A DNA stretch of 64,000 nt from Streptomyces carminius. Lineage in GTDB: Bacteria > Actinomycetota > Actinomycetes > Streptomycetales > Streptomycetaceae. The notes below the pieces were generated by a model. It saw nothing but the letters and a program-made list of their open reading frames with translations. It had not been told where the DNA came from and did not search any database. The stretch lies in assembly GCF_002794255.1 (NCBI RefSeq), contig NZ_PGGW01000060.1, forward strand, positions 372,001 to 436,000. The letters are read 5' to 3'. Made by a program: the position numbers and the translations under genes. Shown piece by piece: positions 43,423-52,507 of the stretch (position 1 is its first letter; each line of letters starts with the position of its first letter).

Positions 43423-44751
43423 ATGGCGCTGGGCGGCTCACGGGTGTTCGTCTCGCACCTCTCCGGGGTCGCCGTCTTCGACCCCGTCGGGGACCAGGTC
43501 GGCCGCGTCCGGGACGTGGTGGCCATGCTGCGCGTCGGCGAGCTGCCGCCGCGTGTCCTCGGTCTGGTCGTCGAGGTGATCAGCAGGCGGCGCGTCTTCC
43601 TCCCCATGACCCGGGTGACCGGAGTCGAGTCCGGGCAGGTGATCACCACCGGGGTGGTGAACCTGCGGCGCTTCGAACAGCGGCCCACCGAGACCCTGGT
43701 CCTGGGCGAACTGCTGGACCGGCAGGTGACGATGGTCGGGACGGACGAGAAGGTCACCGTGCTCGACGTCGGCCTCACCCAGCCGCCGAGCCGCCGCGAC
43801 TGGGTGATCGACAAGGTCTTCGTACGGCAGGGCGGCGGTGGTCCGCTGCGGCGGCGGCGCGGGGAGACGCTGACCGTGGAGTGGTCGGCGGTGACCGGCT
43901 TCTCGCTGGAGGAGGAGGGCCAGGGGGCGGCCAGCCTGCTGGCCACCTTCGAGCAGCTGCGTCCGGCCGACCTCGCCAACGTGCTGCACCATCTGTCGGC
44001 CAAGCGCCGCGCGGAGGTCGCCGCCGCGCTGGACGACGACCGGCTGGCGGACGTGCTGGAGGAGCTGCCGGACGACGACCAGGTGGAGATCCTGCGCAAG
44101 CTCAAGGACGAGCGCGCCGCCGACGTGCTGGAGGCGATGGACCCCGACGACGCCGCCGATCTCCTCTCCGAGCTGCCCGAGAGGGACATGGAGCGGCTGC
44201 TGCGGCTGATGGAGCCGCAGGAGGCGGCCCCGGTGCGGCGGCTGCTGACCTACGAGGAGCACACCGCGGGCGGCATGATGACGACCGAGCCGCTCGTGCT
44301 GCGCCCCGACGCCACGGTCGCCGACGCCCTGGCCCGGATAAGGGTGAAGGACGTGCCCGCCCCGCTGGCCGCGCAGGTGTACGTGTGCCGGCCGCCGGAC
44401 GAGACCCCGACGGGGAAGTACCTGGGGATGGCGCACTTCCAGCGGCTGCTGCGGGAACCGCCGGGCACCCTGGTCGGCGCGGTCGTGGACACCGACCTGC
44501 GGCCGCTGCCCCCCGACACCCCGCTGTCCACGCTGACCAGCTATCTGGCGGCGTACGACATCGTGGCGGCGCCGGTGGTGGACGAGAACGGCTCGCTGCT
44601 GGGCGCCGTCACGGTCGACGACGTCCTGGACCATCTGCTGCCCGAGGACTGGCGGGAGGCGGCGGCCCGGCGGGCGGTCGGAGCGCCCGGTCCGCCGGCG
44701 GAGAGCGAACTCGACAGCCGTGAGAGCCGGGAGAGCGTCGATGGCCGATAG
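43423..44751 (+). CDS. Cytosolic MgtE N-domain/CBS protein with PRC-barrel region
   Basis: 442 residues, no TM helices. Order: PRC-barrel-like N-terminal part (1-150, GDQVGRVRDVVAML and DWVIDKVFV), MgtE intracellular N domain (about 165-275, ADLANVLHHLSAKRRAEVAAAL...DDAADLLSELPERDMERLLRLM) with HTAGGMMTTEPLVLRPDATV leading into two CBS modules. It has the Mg2+-sensing half of MgtE without the channel, so it may be a Mg2+-sensor or regulator of another transporter. ATG 43423 with GGGGAGGA upstream. Overlaps the DUF1003 gene by 11 nt. Confidence 0.9.
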   Translation: MALGGSRVFVSHLSGVAVFDPVGDQVGRVRDVVAMLRVGELPPRVLGLVVEVISRRRVFLPMTRVTGVESGQVITTGVVNLRRFEQRPTETLVLGELLDRQVTMVGTDEKVTVLDVGLTQPPSRRDWVIDKVFVRQGGGGPLRRRRGETLTVEWSAVTGFSLEEEGQGAASLLATFEQLRPADLANVLHHLSAKRRAEVAAALDDDRLADVLEELPDDDQVEILRKLKDERAADVLEAMDPDDAADLLSELPERDMERLLRLMEPQEAAPVRRLLTYEEHTAGGMMTTEPLVLRPDATVADALARIRVKDVPAPLAAQVYVCRPPDETPTGKYLGMAHFQRLLREPPGTLVGAVVDTDLRPLPPDTPLSTLTSYLAAYDIVAAPVVDENGSLLGAVTVDDVLDHLLPEDWREAAARRAVGAPGPPAESELDSRESRESVDGR

Positions 44752-45316
44752 GGAACGGGACGAGCGCATGGCGCGCAGGGAACGGGAGCGGAGCCTTCCC
44801 CCGGTCACCGGACGGGACCGCCGGGTACGGCTGGACCAACCGATGGTGCCACGCCGCTCCCCGCTGCCGGAGTACGACCCGGAGGCCTTCGGACGGCTGT
44901 CGGAGCGGATCGCCCGCTTCCTGGGCACCGGGCGGTTCATCGTCTGGATGACGGTGGTCATCATCCTGTGGCTCGTCTGGAACACCACGGCTCCGGCGGC
45001 GCTGCGCTTCGACGAGTACCCGTTCATCTTCCTGACCCTGATGCTCTCGCTCCAGGCCTCCTACGCCGCCCCGCTGATCCTGCTGGCCCAGAACCGGCAG
45101 GACGACCGGGACCGGGTGAACCTGGAGCAGGACCGCAAGCGCAACGACCGCTCCATCGCCGACACCGAGTACCTCACCCGGGAGGTCGCCACACTGCGGA
45201 TGAACCTGGGCGAGGTCGCCACCCGGGACTGGATCCGCTCGGAGCTGCAGGACCTGCTGAAGGAGCTGGAGCAGCGCGGCGCCGTCCCGCCCCCCGCCGA
45301 CCGCGAGGAGCACTGA
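44741..45316 (+). CDS. DUF1003 membrane protein
   Basis: 191 residues starting at ATG 44741 inside the end of the MgtE-N gene. Basic N-terminus, two TM helices (FIVWMTVVIILWLVWNT and FIFLTLMLSLQASYAAPLILL), then conserved NRQDDRDRVNLEQDR and a C-terminal coiled region. Homologues are linked with Mg2+ transport genes. Translational coupling suggests it works with the MgtE-N protein. Confidence 0.9.
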   Translation: MADRERDERMARRERERSLPPVTGRDRRVRLDQPMVPRRSPLPEYDPEAFGRLSERIARFLGTGRFIVWMTVVIILWLVWNTTAPAALRFDEYPFIFLTLMLSLQASYAAPLILLAQNRQDDRDRVNLEQDRKRNDRSIADTEYLTREVATLRMNLGEVATRDWIRSELQDLLKELEQRGAVPPPADREEH

Positions 45317-45392
45317 CGGCCCCGCCCGGCCGGGGCGGCAGGCGGTGACCGGGGTCTCGGCCGCCTCCTTCGGCGGGGCCGCCGGCGGGCCG

Positions 45393-45398
45393 TACCAT
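45393..45398 (+). promoter_or_regulatory. -10 box TACCAT, leaderless mrp
   Basis: TACCAT is followed by 7 nt and the mrp ATG; the GGAG in between is too close to serve as a ribosome site. Confidence 0.5.
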
Positions 45399-45405
45399 CG
45401 GAGCC

Positions 45406-46572
45406 ATGGCTACTGACACGTCCGCGGCACCCAGCGGAACCCCCACCGAGGACGCGGTCCGCGCCGCGCTCGCCACCGTGAACGATCCGGAGATCCACCG
45501 CCCGATCACCGAACTGGGCATGGTGAAGTCGGTGGAGATCGCCGAGGACGGCTCGGTGGCGGTCACGGTCTATCTGACGGTGTCCGGCTGCCCCATGCGC
45601 GACACGATCACCTCCTCGGTGACCGAGGCGGTCGGCCGGGTGGCGGGCGTCACCGGCGTGGCGGTCTCGCTGGACGTGATGAGCGACGAGCAGCGCCGCG
45701 AGCTGGCGGCCACCCTGCGCGGCGGGCAGGCCGAGCGCGAGGTCCCGTTCGCCCGGCCGGACTCGCTGACCCGGGTGTACGCGATCGCCTCCGGCAAGGG
45801 AGGGGTCGGCAAGTCCTCGGTGACGGTCAACCTGGCGGCGGCGATGGCGGCCGACGGGCTGAAGGTGGGCGTCGTGGACGCCGACATCTACGGCCACTCG
45901 GTACCGCGCATGCTGGGCGCGGAGGGCCGGCCCACCCAGGTCGAGAACATGATCATGCCGCCGTCCGCGAACGGGGTGAAGGTCATCTCGATCGGCATGT
46001 TCACCCCGGGCAACGCCCCGGTGGTGTGGCGCGGGCCGATGCTGCACCGCGCGCTCCAGCAGTTCCTCGCCGACGTCTACTGGGGCGATCTGGACGTGCT
46101 GCTGCTGGACCTGCCGCCCGGCACGGGTGACATCGCCATCTCGGTGGCGCAGCTCGTCCCGAACGCCGAGATCCTGGTGGTCACCACCCCGCAGCAGGCG
46201 GCGGCCGAGGTGGCCGAGCGCGCCGGCTCCATCGCCGTGCAGACCCACCAGAAGATCGTGGGCGTCGTGGAGAACATGTCCGGGCTGCCCTGCCCGCACT
46301 GCGACGAGATGGTGGACGTCTTCGGCACCGGCGGCGGCCAGCGGGTGGCCGACGGGCTGAGCCGGACCACCGGCACCACCGTCCCGGTACTCGGGTCCAT
46401 CCCGATCGACGTACGGCTGCGCGAGGGCGGCGACGAGGGCAGGCCGGTGGTACTGACCGACCCGGACTCCCCCGCCGGCTCGGCGATCCGCGCGATCGCG
46501 GGCAAGCTGGGCGGACGGCAGCGCGGACTGGCCGGGATGTCGCTGGGGATCACCCCGCGCAACAAGTTCTGA
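45406..46572 (+). CDS. mrp: Mrp/ApbC P-loop Fe-S cluster carrier
   Basis: 388 residues. N-terminal MIP18/DUF59 domain (VNDPEIHRPITELGMV, SGCPMRD), then a deviant Walker A SGKGGVGKSS at 129-138, VVDADIYGHSVPRML and the C-x2-C motif CPHC near residue 296 that bridges an Fe-S cluster. Delivers Fe-S clusters to apoproteins. Leaderless start. A terminator hairpin follows. In M. tuberculosis mrp lies in the same Mg2+/SigE block. Confidence 0.95.
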   Translation: MATDTSAAPSGTPTEDAVRAALATVNDPEIHRPITELGMVKSVEIAEDGSVAVTVYLTVSGCPMRDTITSSVTEAVGRVAGVTGVAVSLDVMSDEQRRELAATLRGGQAEREVPFARPDSLTRVYAIASGKGGVGKSSVTVNLAAAMAADGLKVGVVDADIYGHSVPRMLGAEGRPTQVENMIMPPSANGVKVISIGMFTPGNAPVVWRGPMLHRALQQFLADVYWGDLDVLLLDLPPGTGDIAISVAQLVPNAEILVVTTPQQAAAEVAERAGSIAVQTHQKIVGVVENMSGLPCPHCDEMVDVFGTGGGQRVADGLSRTTGTTVPVLGSIPIDVRLREGGDEGRPVVLTDPDSPAGSAIRAIAGKLGGRQRGLAGMSLGITPRNKF

Positions 46573-46578
46573 GGCCGG

Positions 46579-46600
46579 CCGGGGCGGTACGCCGCCCCGG
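46579..46600. terminator. Bidirectional terminator after mrp
   Basis: 9-bp perfect arms CCGGGGCGG / CCGCCCCGG with loop TACG, between mrp and the convergent hypothetical gene. Confidence 0.75.
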
Positions 46601-46619
46601 CACGCGCCGGGGCGGCCGG

Positions 46620-47264
46620 TCAGCGGTCGTAGGCGGTGAGGTCCTTGATCACCGAGAAGCCCAGCCCGTAGGCGCTCATCCCCCGCCCGTAGGCGCCGAT
46701 GTGCACACCGCCCTGCCCCGGTCCCGCCAGCACCCAGCCGTACTCCGACTCCCGGTAGCGGAACTCGGCCGGTGTGCCGTCGACCGGCAGGGTCAGGGCG
46801 GACCAGGCGGAGTTGTCCAGGTCGTCCGCGAGCTCCCAGGCGGTCGCCGTCTGCTGGTCGAGCCAGCTCTGCCGGAACGCGAGGTCCATTCGGGTGGGCC
46901 AGGTGCATGACAGCAGGCCCGATCCGGCCAGCCACGCGGCCGACGAGACCGAGGTGGCCTCCAGGATCCCCGTGCCGTCCGGACTGCTGCGGCCCGGCCT
47001 TCCGGCGACCGTCACGACGACGGCGAAGCTCCGGCCGTCCGGGTCCTCGGCGTCGGACCGGAAGGAGGGTTCCTCCCCGTGGCCGGTCGCGCCGTGCTCG
47101 ACCCTGCCGTCGGCGGCGGCGCCGACCCTCACCAGCCAGCGCGGGCCGGTGAAGGCCTCGTCGAGGCCGTACCAGGGGAAGTCGGCCATCAGATAGCCGT
47201 CGATCACCCCGTCCGCCCCGGACGCGGATGCGTCCTGCGGCCCTGCCCGGCCCGTCGTCTCCAT
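46620..47264 (-). CDS. Conserved hypothetical protein
   Basis: 214 residues with a globular composition (WYGLDEAFTGPRWLVRVG, SWLDQQTATAWELADDLDNSAWSALTLPVDG, YGWVLAGPGQGGVHIGAYGRGMSAYGLGF). No signal peptide or TM helix. Same strand as and 174 nt beyond tatB. I do not recognise the family. Confidence 0.7.
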   Translation of the reverse strand: METTGRAGPQDASASGADGVIDGYLMADFPWYGLDEAFTGPRWLVRVGAAADGRVEHGATGHGEEPSFRSDAEDPDGRSFAVVVTVAGRPGRSSPDGTGILEATSVSSAAWLAGSGLLSCTWPTRMDLAFRQSWLDQQTATAWELADDLDNSAWSALTLPVDGTPAEFRYRESEYGWVLAGPGQGGVHIGAYGRGMSAYGLGFSVIKDLTAYDR

Positions 47265-47438
47265 CTGTGCGACGCCTCCTCGTATGCCCTGTGCCGCGGG
47301 GCCCGCCCCCCTCGGGCGGCCCGACCCACGGACACAGGGAGGATAGCCACCGTTGTCCGCCGAACCGGACAGGACCGGCTGTGTCCGGTCGCGGGTGGCC
47401 CTCCCGGCGCACCTCCCGGACGGGCCGGGCGGGGGCCG

Positions 47439-47978
47439 TCAGGTGGCGTCGGCATCGAACGGCGGGGAGCCGTCGGAGGACTTCTTCAGCGAGGTGCCGT
47501 CCGCCGGGGCGGCGGAGCCCGGCCGGCCGGAGGGCCGGTCCGCGGAGCCGTCGGAGGACTTCTCCAGGGAGATGCCGCCCGCCGGGGCGGCGGAGTCCGC
47601 GGCACCCGCGGCAGTGCCCGCAGCGGCACCCGCGGCAGTGCCCGCGGAGCTCTCCCGGCTGTTGACCGCGTCCGTGACCTCGGCGAGCTCCTGGCGCAGG
47701 TCGAAGCCGTTGCGGATCTCCTTCAGCCCCAGGTCCTCGTTGTCCAGCAGGTGCTTGCGGGCGAAGTTCTTGGGATTGAGGTCCTCGAACTCGAAGTCCT
47801 TGAACTCCGGGCCCAGCTCCCGGCGGATGTCCTCCCGGGCGTTGTCCGAGAACTCCCGGACCTTGCGTACGAAGCCGGCGACGTCCTGGATGAGCTTCGG
47901 CAGCTTCTCCGGCCCGAAGACGAGGACCGCCAGGATGATGAGCGCGACCAGCTCCAGGGGTCCTATGTCGAAGAACAC
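47439..47978 (-). CDS. tatB: Sec-independent translocase protein TatB
   Basis: 179 residues. GTG at 47978 gives MFFDIGPLELVALIILAVLVFGPEKLP: the N-terminal TM helix, FGPEKLP hinge and an amphipathic helix (RKVREFSDNAREDIRREL) of TatB. Binds Tat substrates. The C-terminus holds a 51-nt duplication encoding SAAPA/D-G-I/T-SL-E/K-KSSDGS. Located after htrA, as in mycobacteria. Confidence 0.92.
   Translation of the reverse strand: MFFDIGPLELVALIILAVLVFGPEKLPKLIQDVAGFVRKVREFSDNAREDIRRELGPEFKDFEFEDLNPKNFARKHLLDNEDLGLKEIRNGFDLRQELAEVTDAVNSRESSAGTAAGAAAGTAAGAADSAAPAGGISLEKSSDGSADRPSGRPGSAAPADGTSLKKSSDGSPPFDADAT
47467..47595. repeat. 51-nt direct repeat in the tatB tail
   Basis: 47467-47517 and 47545-47595 are near-identical (a few substitutions), 78 nt apart start to start, encoding a duplicated SAAPxxGxSLxKSSDGS unit. 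Confidence 0.85.
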
Positions 47979-48087
47979 CGTGCAGCTCCCTCAGATAAGT
48001 CCACGACCCGTGCGGCCACAGTCACGGTACCCGCCGGGAGGCCCGGGGGGGGAGTCGGCGATGTGGACGGCGGCCGTCCGGCGGCCG

Positions 48088-49533
48088 TCACGGTCCGGTC
48101 GCCGATCCGAGAACGAGGCTCACCGAGCGCTCCGCACCGCCGCGTTCGACGGTCAGTTCCAGCCGGTCGCCGGGACGGTGGCTGCGGATCCGCACGATCA
48201 GCTCCTCCCCGCTGTGCACCCGGGTGCCGTCCACCGCGGTGATGACGTCGCCGGCCTCGACGCCCGCCCGGTCGGCGGGCCCGCCCGGCACCACCGGCGC
48301 GTTCCCCCGGCCGGCCTCCGGCGTGATCCGGGCGCCGTCGCCGGAGTAGTCCATGTCGAGCGTGACGCCGATCACCGGATGGGTGGCCCGGCCGGTGTTG
48401 ATCAGCTCCTCGGCCACCCGCTTGGCCTGGTTGACCGGGATGGCGAAGCCCAGGCCGACGCTGCCGCCGGGGCCGACCGCCGGCGAGCCGTCGCCGGCGG
48501 CGCGGATCGCGCTGTTGATGCCGATCACCCGGCCCTCGGTGTCCATCAGGGGGCCGCCGGAGTTGCCGGGGTTGATCGGCGCGTCGGTCTGCAGCGCGTC
48601 CACATAGCTGACGTCCCCGGCATCCCCGCCGTTCCCGCCGCCCGCGACGATCGGGCGCTCCCTGGCGCTGATGATGCCCGCGGTGACCGTGCCCGCCAGG
48701 TCGTACGGCGCGCCGATCGCCACGACCGGGTCGCCCACGCGCACGGAGTCGGAGTTGCCCAGCGGCAGCGGACGCAGTCCGAAGACCTCCCGCACCCGCA
48801 GCACGGCGAGGTCGTAGCCGCTGTCGGTGCCGACCACCTCGGCGGCGGCGGTCTGCCCGTCGTGGAAGGTCACCGTGATGTCCCCGCCGTCCCCGGCGGG
48901 CTCCACCACATGGTGGTTGGTCAGCAGGTGTCCGCGGCCGTCGAGGACGAAGCCGGTGCCGGTGCCCTGCTCCCCGGCGCCGCGGACATGGATGGTCACC
49001 ACACCCGGGAGGGCCCGCTCGGCGATCCCCGCCACACTGCGCGGATCACGGCCGGTGTCCTCGGCGGGCGCCTGGGACAGCTCGATCGTGCCGAGCCCGA
49101 GTACGCCGTGCCGCTCCGCGTACGCCCCGGCCACGCCGCCCGCCGAGCCGGCGGCCAGCGCCAGGAGCACGGCCACCGCGGCGATCCGGCGGCGGCGCGG
49201 CTCCGCGGCGGGGCCGGCAGAGCCGCTGTGCGGGCCGTACGGGGCCTCCCACAGGTCCGGGGAGGGGGCGGGCGGCACCGGCACCCCGGAGGGCGGCGTG
49301 GCGGACTGTGCGGCGGACGGCGGGTCGGACGGCGGGTCGGACGGCGGCGCCCACGGGTCGTACCGCGCGAACGCCGGGTCCGGCGGCGGACCGGTGCCCC
49401 GCGCGGGCGTCACGGGGTGCTGGACGGGCGGGGCCGGGGCCCAGGGACCCGGGCCGCCGTAGGGCGGTGTGCCGTACGGGTCCTCACCGTGCAGCGGCCG
49501 CGGCGCGGCATCGGCGGCCTTCCCCTCGTCCAT
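48088..49533 (-). CDS. HtrA/DegP-like S1C serine protease with PDZ
   Basis: 481 residues. Pro-rich cytosolic N-terminus (1-110), one TM helix (RIAAVAVLLALAAGSAGGVAG), then an extracellular trypsin-like domain with catalytic His in LLTNHHVVE, Asp in SGYDLAVL and Ser in NPGNSGGPL, and a PDZ domain (APVVPGGPADRAGVEAGDVITAVDG). Degrades or refolds misfolded envelope proteins. ATG 49533. Downstream of the sigma/anti-sigma pair, as in the mycobacterial sigE-rseA-htrA-tatB order. Confidence 0.93.
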   Translation of the reverse strand: MDEGKAADAAPRPLHGEDPYGTPPYGGPGPWAPAPPVQHPVTPARGTGPPPDPAFARYDPWAPPSDPPSDPPSAAQSATPPSGVPVPPAPSPDLWEAPYGPHSGSAGPAAEPRRRRIAAVAVLLALAAGSAGGVAGAYAERHGVLGLGTIELSQAPAEDTGRDPRSVAGIAERALPGVVTIHVRGAGEQGTGTGFVLDGRGHLLTNHHVVEPAGDGGDITVTFHDGQTAAAEVVGTDSGYDLAVLRVREVFGLRPLPLGNSDSVRVGDPVVAIGAPYDLAGTVTAGIISARERPIVAGGGNGGDAGDVSYVDALQTDAPINPGNSGGPLMDTEGRVIGINSAIRAAGDGSPAVGPGGSVGLGFAIPVNQAKRVAEELINTGRATHPVIGVTLDMDYSGDGARITPEAGRGNAPVVPGGPADRAGVEAGDVITAVDGTRVHSGEELIVRIRSHRPGDRLELTVERGGAERSVSLVLGSATGP

Positions 49534-49715
49534 GCTCTCCCCACATTCACCCGCACCACCTCCCCGCGCCTGCCCGCGCGGTGTCCCCGGTGGTCGTCCC
49601 GATCCCACCGATTGAACCAGTTCGGCGCCACGGGGCACGGACGGACCCGCCGGGGGTCCGGGCGGCCGCCCGGACCCCCGGCCCCGAAAACGCCGGGAGC
49701 GTGCGGAACGGCCGC

Positions 49716-50702
49716 TCAGCGGCCGTGCGGAGCCGCGTGGACCGCCGTCGGACTCGCCACCGGACTCACGGTGGGCACCGCACCGGGTGCGGGGGCGGTG
49801 GAGGAGGAGGTGCCCATGAGCGGCTGGCCACCGGGCGCCCGGCTGCCGGGCGGCGGCGCGGTGCGCAACTGCCGGGCCGGATACGCCGGGCGTATCAGGG
49901 GCGGGCGCAGGCCGGCGGGCACGTCGAGCACCGGCACGCTCATCAGTTCGTACTGCCGGGCCGCGAACTCGGCCTCCACCCGCGATCCGAACCGGGTGGG
50001 CGCGGACGTCGGCGTCGGTGCCGCGGCGGGCCCGACCGGGGTGCCGGCCGTCTTCTGCTCCCTCTCCCGGCCGCGCTCCGTGCCGGCCGCGGCGGTGCGC
50101 GGCGGGGGGCTGGCAGCCGTACCGCCCTCGCCGCCCGCGGCGGCCGTGGGACCGCCGGCGGTGGAGGTGAGCGCGCCGCCCAGGGCGAAGGCGGCCAGGG
50201 AGACGGCACCCGCCGCCGCGAAGGCGAAACGGCGCCCGCGCGAGGCCGGCCGGTCCGTCTCGTGGATGCGGAAGCCCCGGTCCGGGGAGAGCACGCTGCC
50301 GGACGGCAGGAACTCGAACTCCCACGTGGATCCGGCCGGGTCCGCCCGTCCATCCGGCCTCCGGCCCCTGAGGGACGGCTCCCCGAGACCACCGGGACGA
50401 CCGGGACCACCGGGACCGCCGAGCTCGCCGAAATCACCGCCCAGGCCGCCGGGAAGCCCCTGGAGCCTCGCGAGGAGTCCTTCCGAGGGCGGCGGCGGCG
50501 CGGCCTCGGCGAAGACGCTCTTCAGCCTGCGCTGGGCGTCGGCCTCCGTCTTGCAGGCATGGCAGGTCGCCAGATGGGCGAGGACGCGCTCCCTCGTCTC
50601 GTGCCCCAGCTCGCCGTCCACCAGGGCCGCGAGGCGGTCGCCCAGATGCTGCTCCGCGGCGGTCGGCTCCGGGTCGTGCAGGTCGTCGAATGTGCCGCTC
50701 AC
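49716..50702 (-). CDS. Zinc-associated anti-sigma factor (RseA-like)
   Basis: 328 residues. N-terminal anti-sigma domain has the zinc motif HLATCHACK (H-x3-C-x2-C) near residue 45. Then a Gly/Pro-rich linker, a TM helix (FAFAAAGAVSLAAFALGGA) and an extracellular Pro/Ala/Thr region. Binds and holds the co-encoded ECF sigma factor. Its GTG overlaps the sigma stop by 4 nt (GTGA). Confidence 0.9.
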   Translation of the reverse strand: MSGTFDDLHDPEPTAAEQHLGDRLAALVDGELGHETRERVLAHLATCHACKTEADAQRRLKSVFAEAAPPPPSEGLLARLQGLPGGLGGDFGELGGPGGPGRPGGLGEPSLRGRRPDGRADPAGSTWEFEFLPSGSVLSPDRGFRIHETDRPASRGRRFAFAAAGAVSLAAFALGGALTSTAGGPTAAAGGEGGTAASPPPRTAAAGTERGREREQKTAGTPVGPAAAPTPTSAPTRFGSRVEAEFAARQYELMSVPVLDVPAGLRPPLIRPAYPARQLRTAPPPGSRAPGGQPLMGTSSSTAPAPGAVPTVSPVASPTAVHAAPHGR

Positions 50703-51469
50703 TCGGCGCCGCCCTCCCCGCCCGCGGCACCGGGGAGCACCCCGGCCAGCGCGCGCTGCTCGGCGCGCGCCTCGGGCGACCGGTGCTTGAGCGCCTTGCG
50801 CAGATGGGAGCGGCCCCGGTGGATACGGCTGCGGACGGTGCCGAGCTTGACGCCGAGCGTCGCGGCGATCTCCTCGTACGACAGCCCCTCGATGTCGCAG
50901 AGCACCACCGCCGCCCGGAACTCCGGGGCGAGGGTGTCCAGGGCCTGCTGCACGTCGGCGTCGAAGTGGGTGTCGTTGAAGTGCTGCTGCGGGGAGGGCT
51001 CCCGGCTGGCCAGCCGCTCGGCGGCGTCATCGCCCAGGGCGTCGAAGCGGATGCGCTGCTTGCGCCGCACCATGTCCAGGAAGAGGTTGGTGGTGATGCG
51101 GTGCAGCCAGCCCTCGAAGGTGCCGGGGGTGTAGGTGGACAGCGAGCGGAAGACCCGGACGAAGACCTCCTGGGTGAGGTCCTCGGCGTCGTGCTGGTTC
51201 CCGGTGAGGCGGTAGGCGAGCCGGTAGACCCGTGCGCTGTGGGTGCTGACGATCTCCTCCCACGTGGGAGGCGTCCACGCCGGGGCGCCCGCGTCGGTTG
51301 CGAAGGTCGCGGTGGTCGCGGGGTCGGCGGCGCGGTGCTGGTCAGCGGTGTCGTTCACGGATTTCGGCTCGCCGGTGGACCTGCGGAAGCGCCTCAGCAC
51401 CCCTCGGTCGCCGGCCGCAGCCGCACCTCCCCTGTCGGCTCTGGTGGTGTCCAGTGGAGCCCCTACCAT
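50699..51469 (-). CDS. sigE: ECF sigma factor (M. tuberculosis SigE-like)
   Basis: 256 residues. Region 2: YRLAYRLTGNQHDAEDLTQ and FEGWLHRITTNLFLDMVRR; region 4: AAVVLCDIEGLSYEEIAATL and KLGTVRSRIHRGR. ATG 51469 has GAGG 5 nt upstream. A GTG at 51475 and an internal GTG at 51358 (MNDTADQHRA) are alternatives, and a TATGGT box overlaps the ATG, so starts may vary with promoter use. The name follows the mycobacterial orthologue; it is not the unrelated S. coelicolor SigE of cell-wall stress. Confidence 0.88.
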   Translation of the reverse strand: MVGAPLDTTRADRGGAAAAGDRGVLRRFRRSTGEPKSVNDTADQHRAADPATTATFATDAGAPAWTPPTWEEIVSTHSARVYRLAYRLTGNQHDAEDLTQEVFVRVFRSLSTYTPGTFEGWLHRITTNLFLDMVRRKQRIRFDALGDDAAERLASREPSPQQHFNDTHFDADVQQALDTLAPEFRAAVVLCDIEGLSYEEIAATLGVKLGTVRSRIHRGRSHLRKALKHRSPEARAEQRALAGVLPGAAGGEGGAE

Positions 51470-51642
51470 AGCCACCTCGCCCGTTAGTTCCGGATAAGCT
51501 TCTTCGGCCGTCTTCCCGTCCCGGGCCGCGTACCTGCCCGCACCTCCCGCACCGGCCGGGACGCCGCCCGGGGTGCGGCCTCGTCACTTTCCAACGCGCA
51601 GTCCCATCTGCGGGTTCCCGACGGCAGCGGATACAGTCACCG

Positions 51643-52332
51643 TTGCGTGGACCATGGGGACGGGAGAGGGCGATTACCGGCAATCGGCAGGCGAGCTGGG
51701 CGTTCGCCGACGCGTACGGCGCCGGGCACGCCGAGCACGCCGAGCGCTCGGCGGCGCTGCGCTGGGCCCACGACCGCGCCCGGGAGGCCGGACTGCGCCC
51801 GGTGTCGGACGGCACGGGCGCGGCGCTCCGGCTGCTCGCCGCCGCCGTGGACGCCAAGGCGGTGGCCGAGATCGGCACCGGCACCGGGGTGTCGGGCATC
51901 CACCTGCTGCACGGCATGCGGCCGGACGGCGTGCTGACGACCGTGGACACCGAGCCGGAGTGCCAGCAGATCGCCCGCCAGGCGTTCCGCGCCGCGGGCT
52001 TCGCGGGCAACCGCGCCCGCTTCATCCCGGGCCACGCCCTGGACGTCCTGCCCCGGCTCGCGGACGGCGGGTACGACCTGGTGTTCTGCGACGGCGACCG
52101 GCTGGAGAGCCTGGAGTACCTGGAGGAGTCGCTGCGCCTGCTGCGGCCCGGCGGGCTGGTCTGCTTCGAGGGCGTCTTCGCCGACGGCCGCACCGTCGAC
52201 TCCGCCGCCCAGCCCGCCGAGGTCCTCCGGCTGCGCGAGCTGCTGCGCACGGTCCGGGACAGCCCGTCGCTGCTGCCGTCGCTGCTGCCGGTGGGCGACG
52301 GACTGCTGTGCGCGGTGAAGCGGGAGGGCTGA
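51643..52332 (+). CDS. Class I SAM-dependent O-methyltransferase
   Basis: 229 residues. SAM motif I is VAEIGTGTGVSGI, then VDTEPECQQIARQAF and the acidic DLVFCDGDRLE. Resembles catechol-type O-methyltransferases (Rv1220c-like). No ATG or GTG is available; a TTG at 51643 is 5 nt after a TACAGT box, suggesting a leaderless TTG start, or translation begins at an internal ATT before TGNRQASW. Divergent from the sigma gene. Confidence 0.85.
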   Translation: MRGPWGRERAITGNRQASWAFADAYGAGHAEHAERSAALRWAHDRAREAGLRPVSDGTGAALRLLAAAVDAKAVAEIGTGTGVSGIHLLHGMRPDGVLTTVDTEPECQQIARQAFRAAGFAGNRARFIPGHALDVLPRLADGGYDLVFCDGDRLESLEYLEESLRLLRPGGLVCFEGVFADGRTVDSAAQPAEVLRLRELLRTVRDSPSLLPSLLPVGDGLLCAVKREG

Positions 52333-52432
52333 GTCCGCGGACGGCCCGCCCCCCGGGCCTCCCGAACCCCCCGGGGGGAGTGCGGGACCCCCGCGGCGCA
52401 CCCCGCTCCGGGCACGGCGCCGGACACACCAC

Positions 52433-52463
52433 CGCCCCCGGAGCGGAACACGCTCCGGGGGCG
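52433..52463. terminator. Bidirectional terminator
   Basis: 13-bp perfect arms CGCCCCCGGAGCG / CGCTCCGGGGGCG with loop GAACA, between convergent O-methyltransferase and DUF3117 genes. Confidence 0.85.
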
Positions 52464-52507
52464 GCGACGGCATAAGGTGGCGGCGGAATGCGGGTGCCGG
52501 TGACTCC

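Noticed and set aside
47353..50790. 1145-codon plus-strand open frame
   Set aside because: Antisense to tatB, htrA and the anti-sigma gene, all with clear domains on the minus strand.
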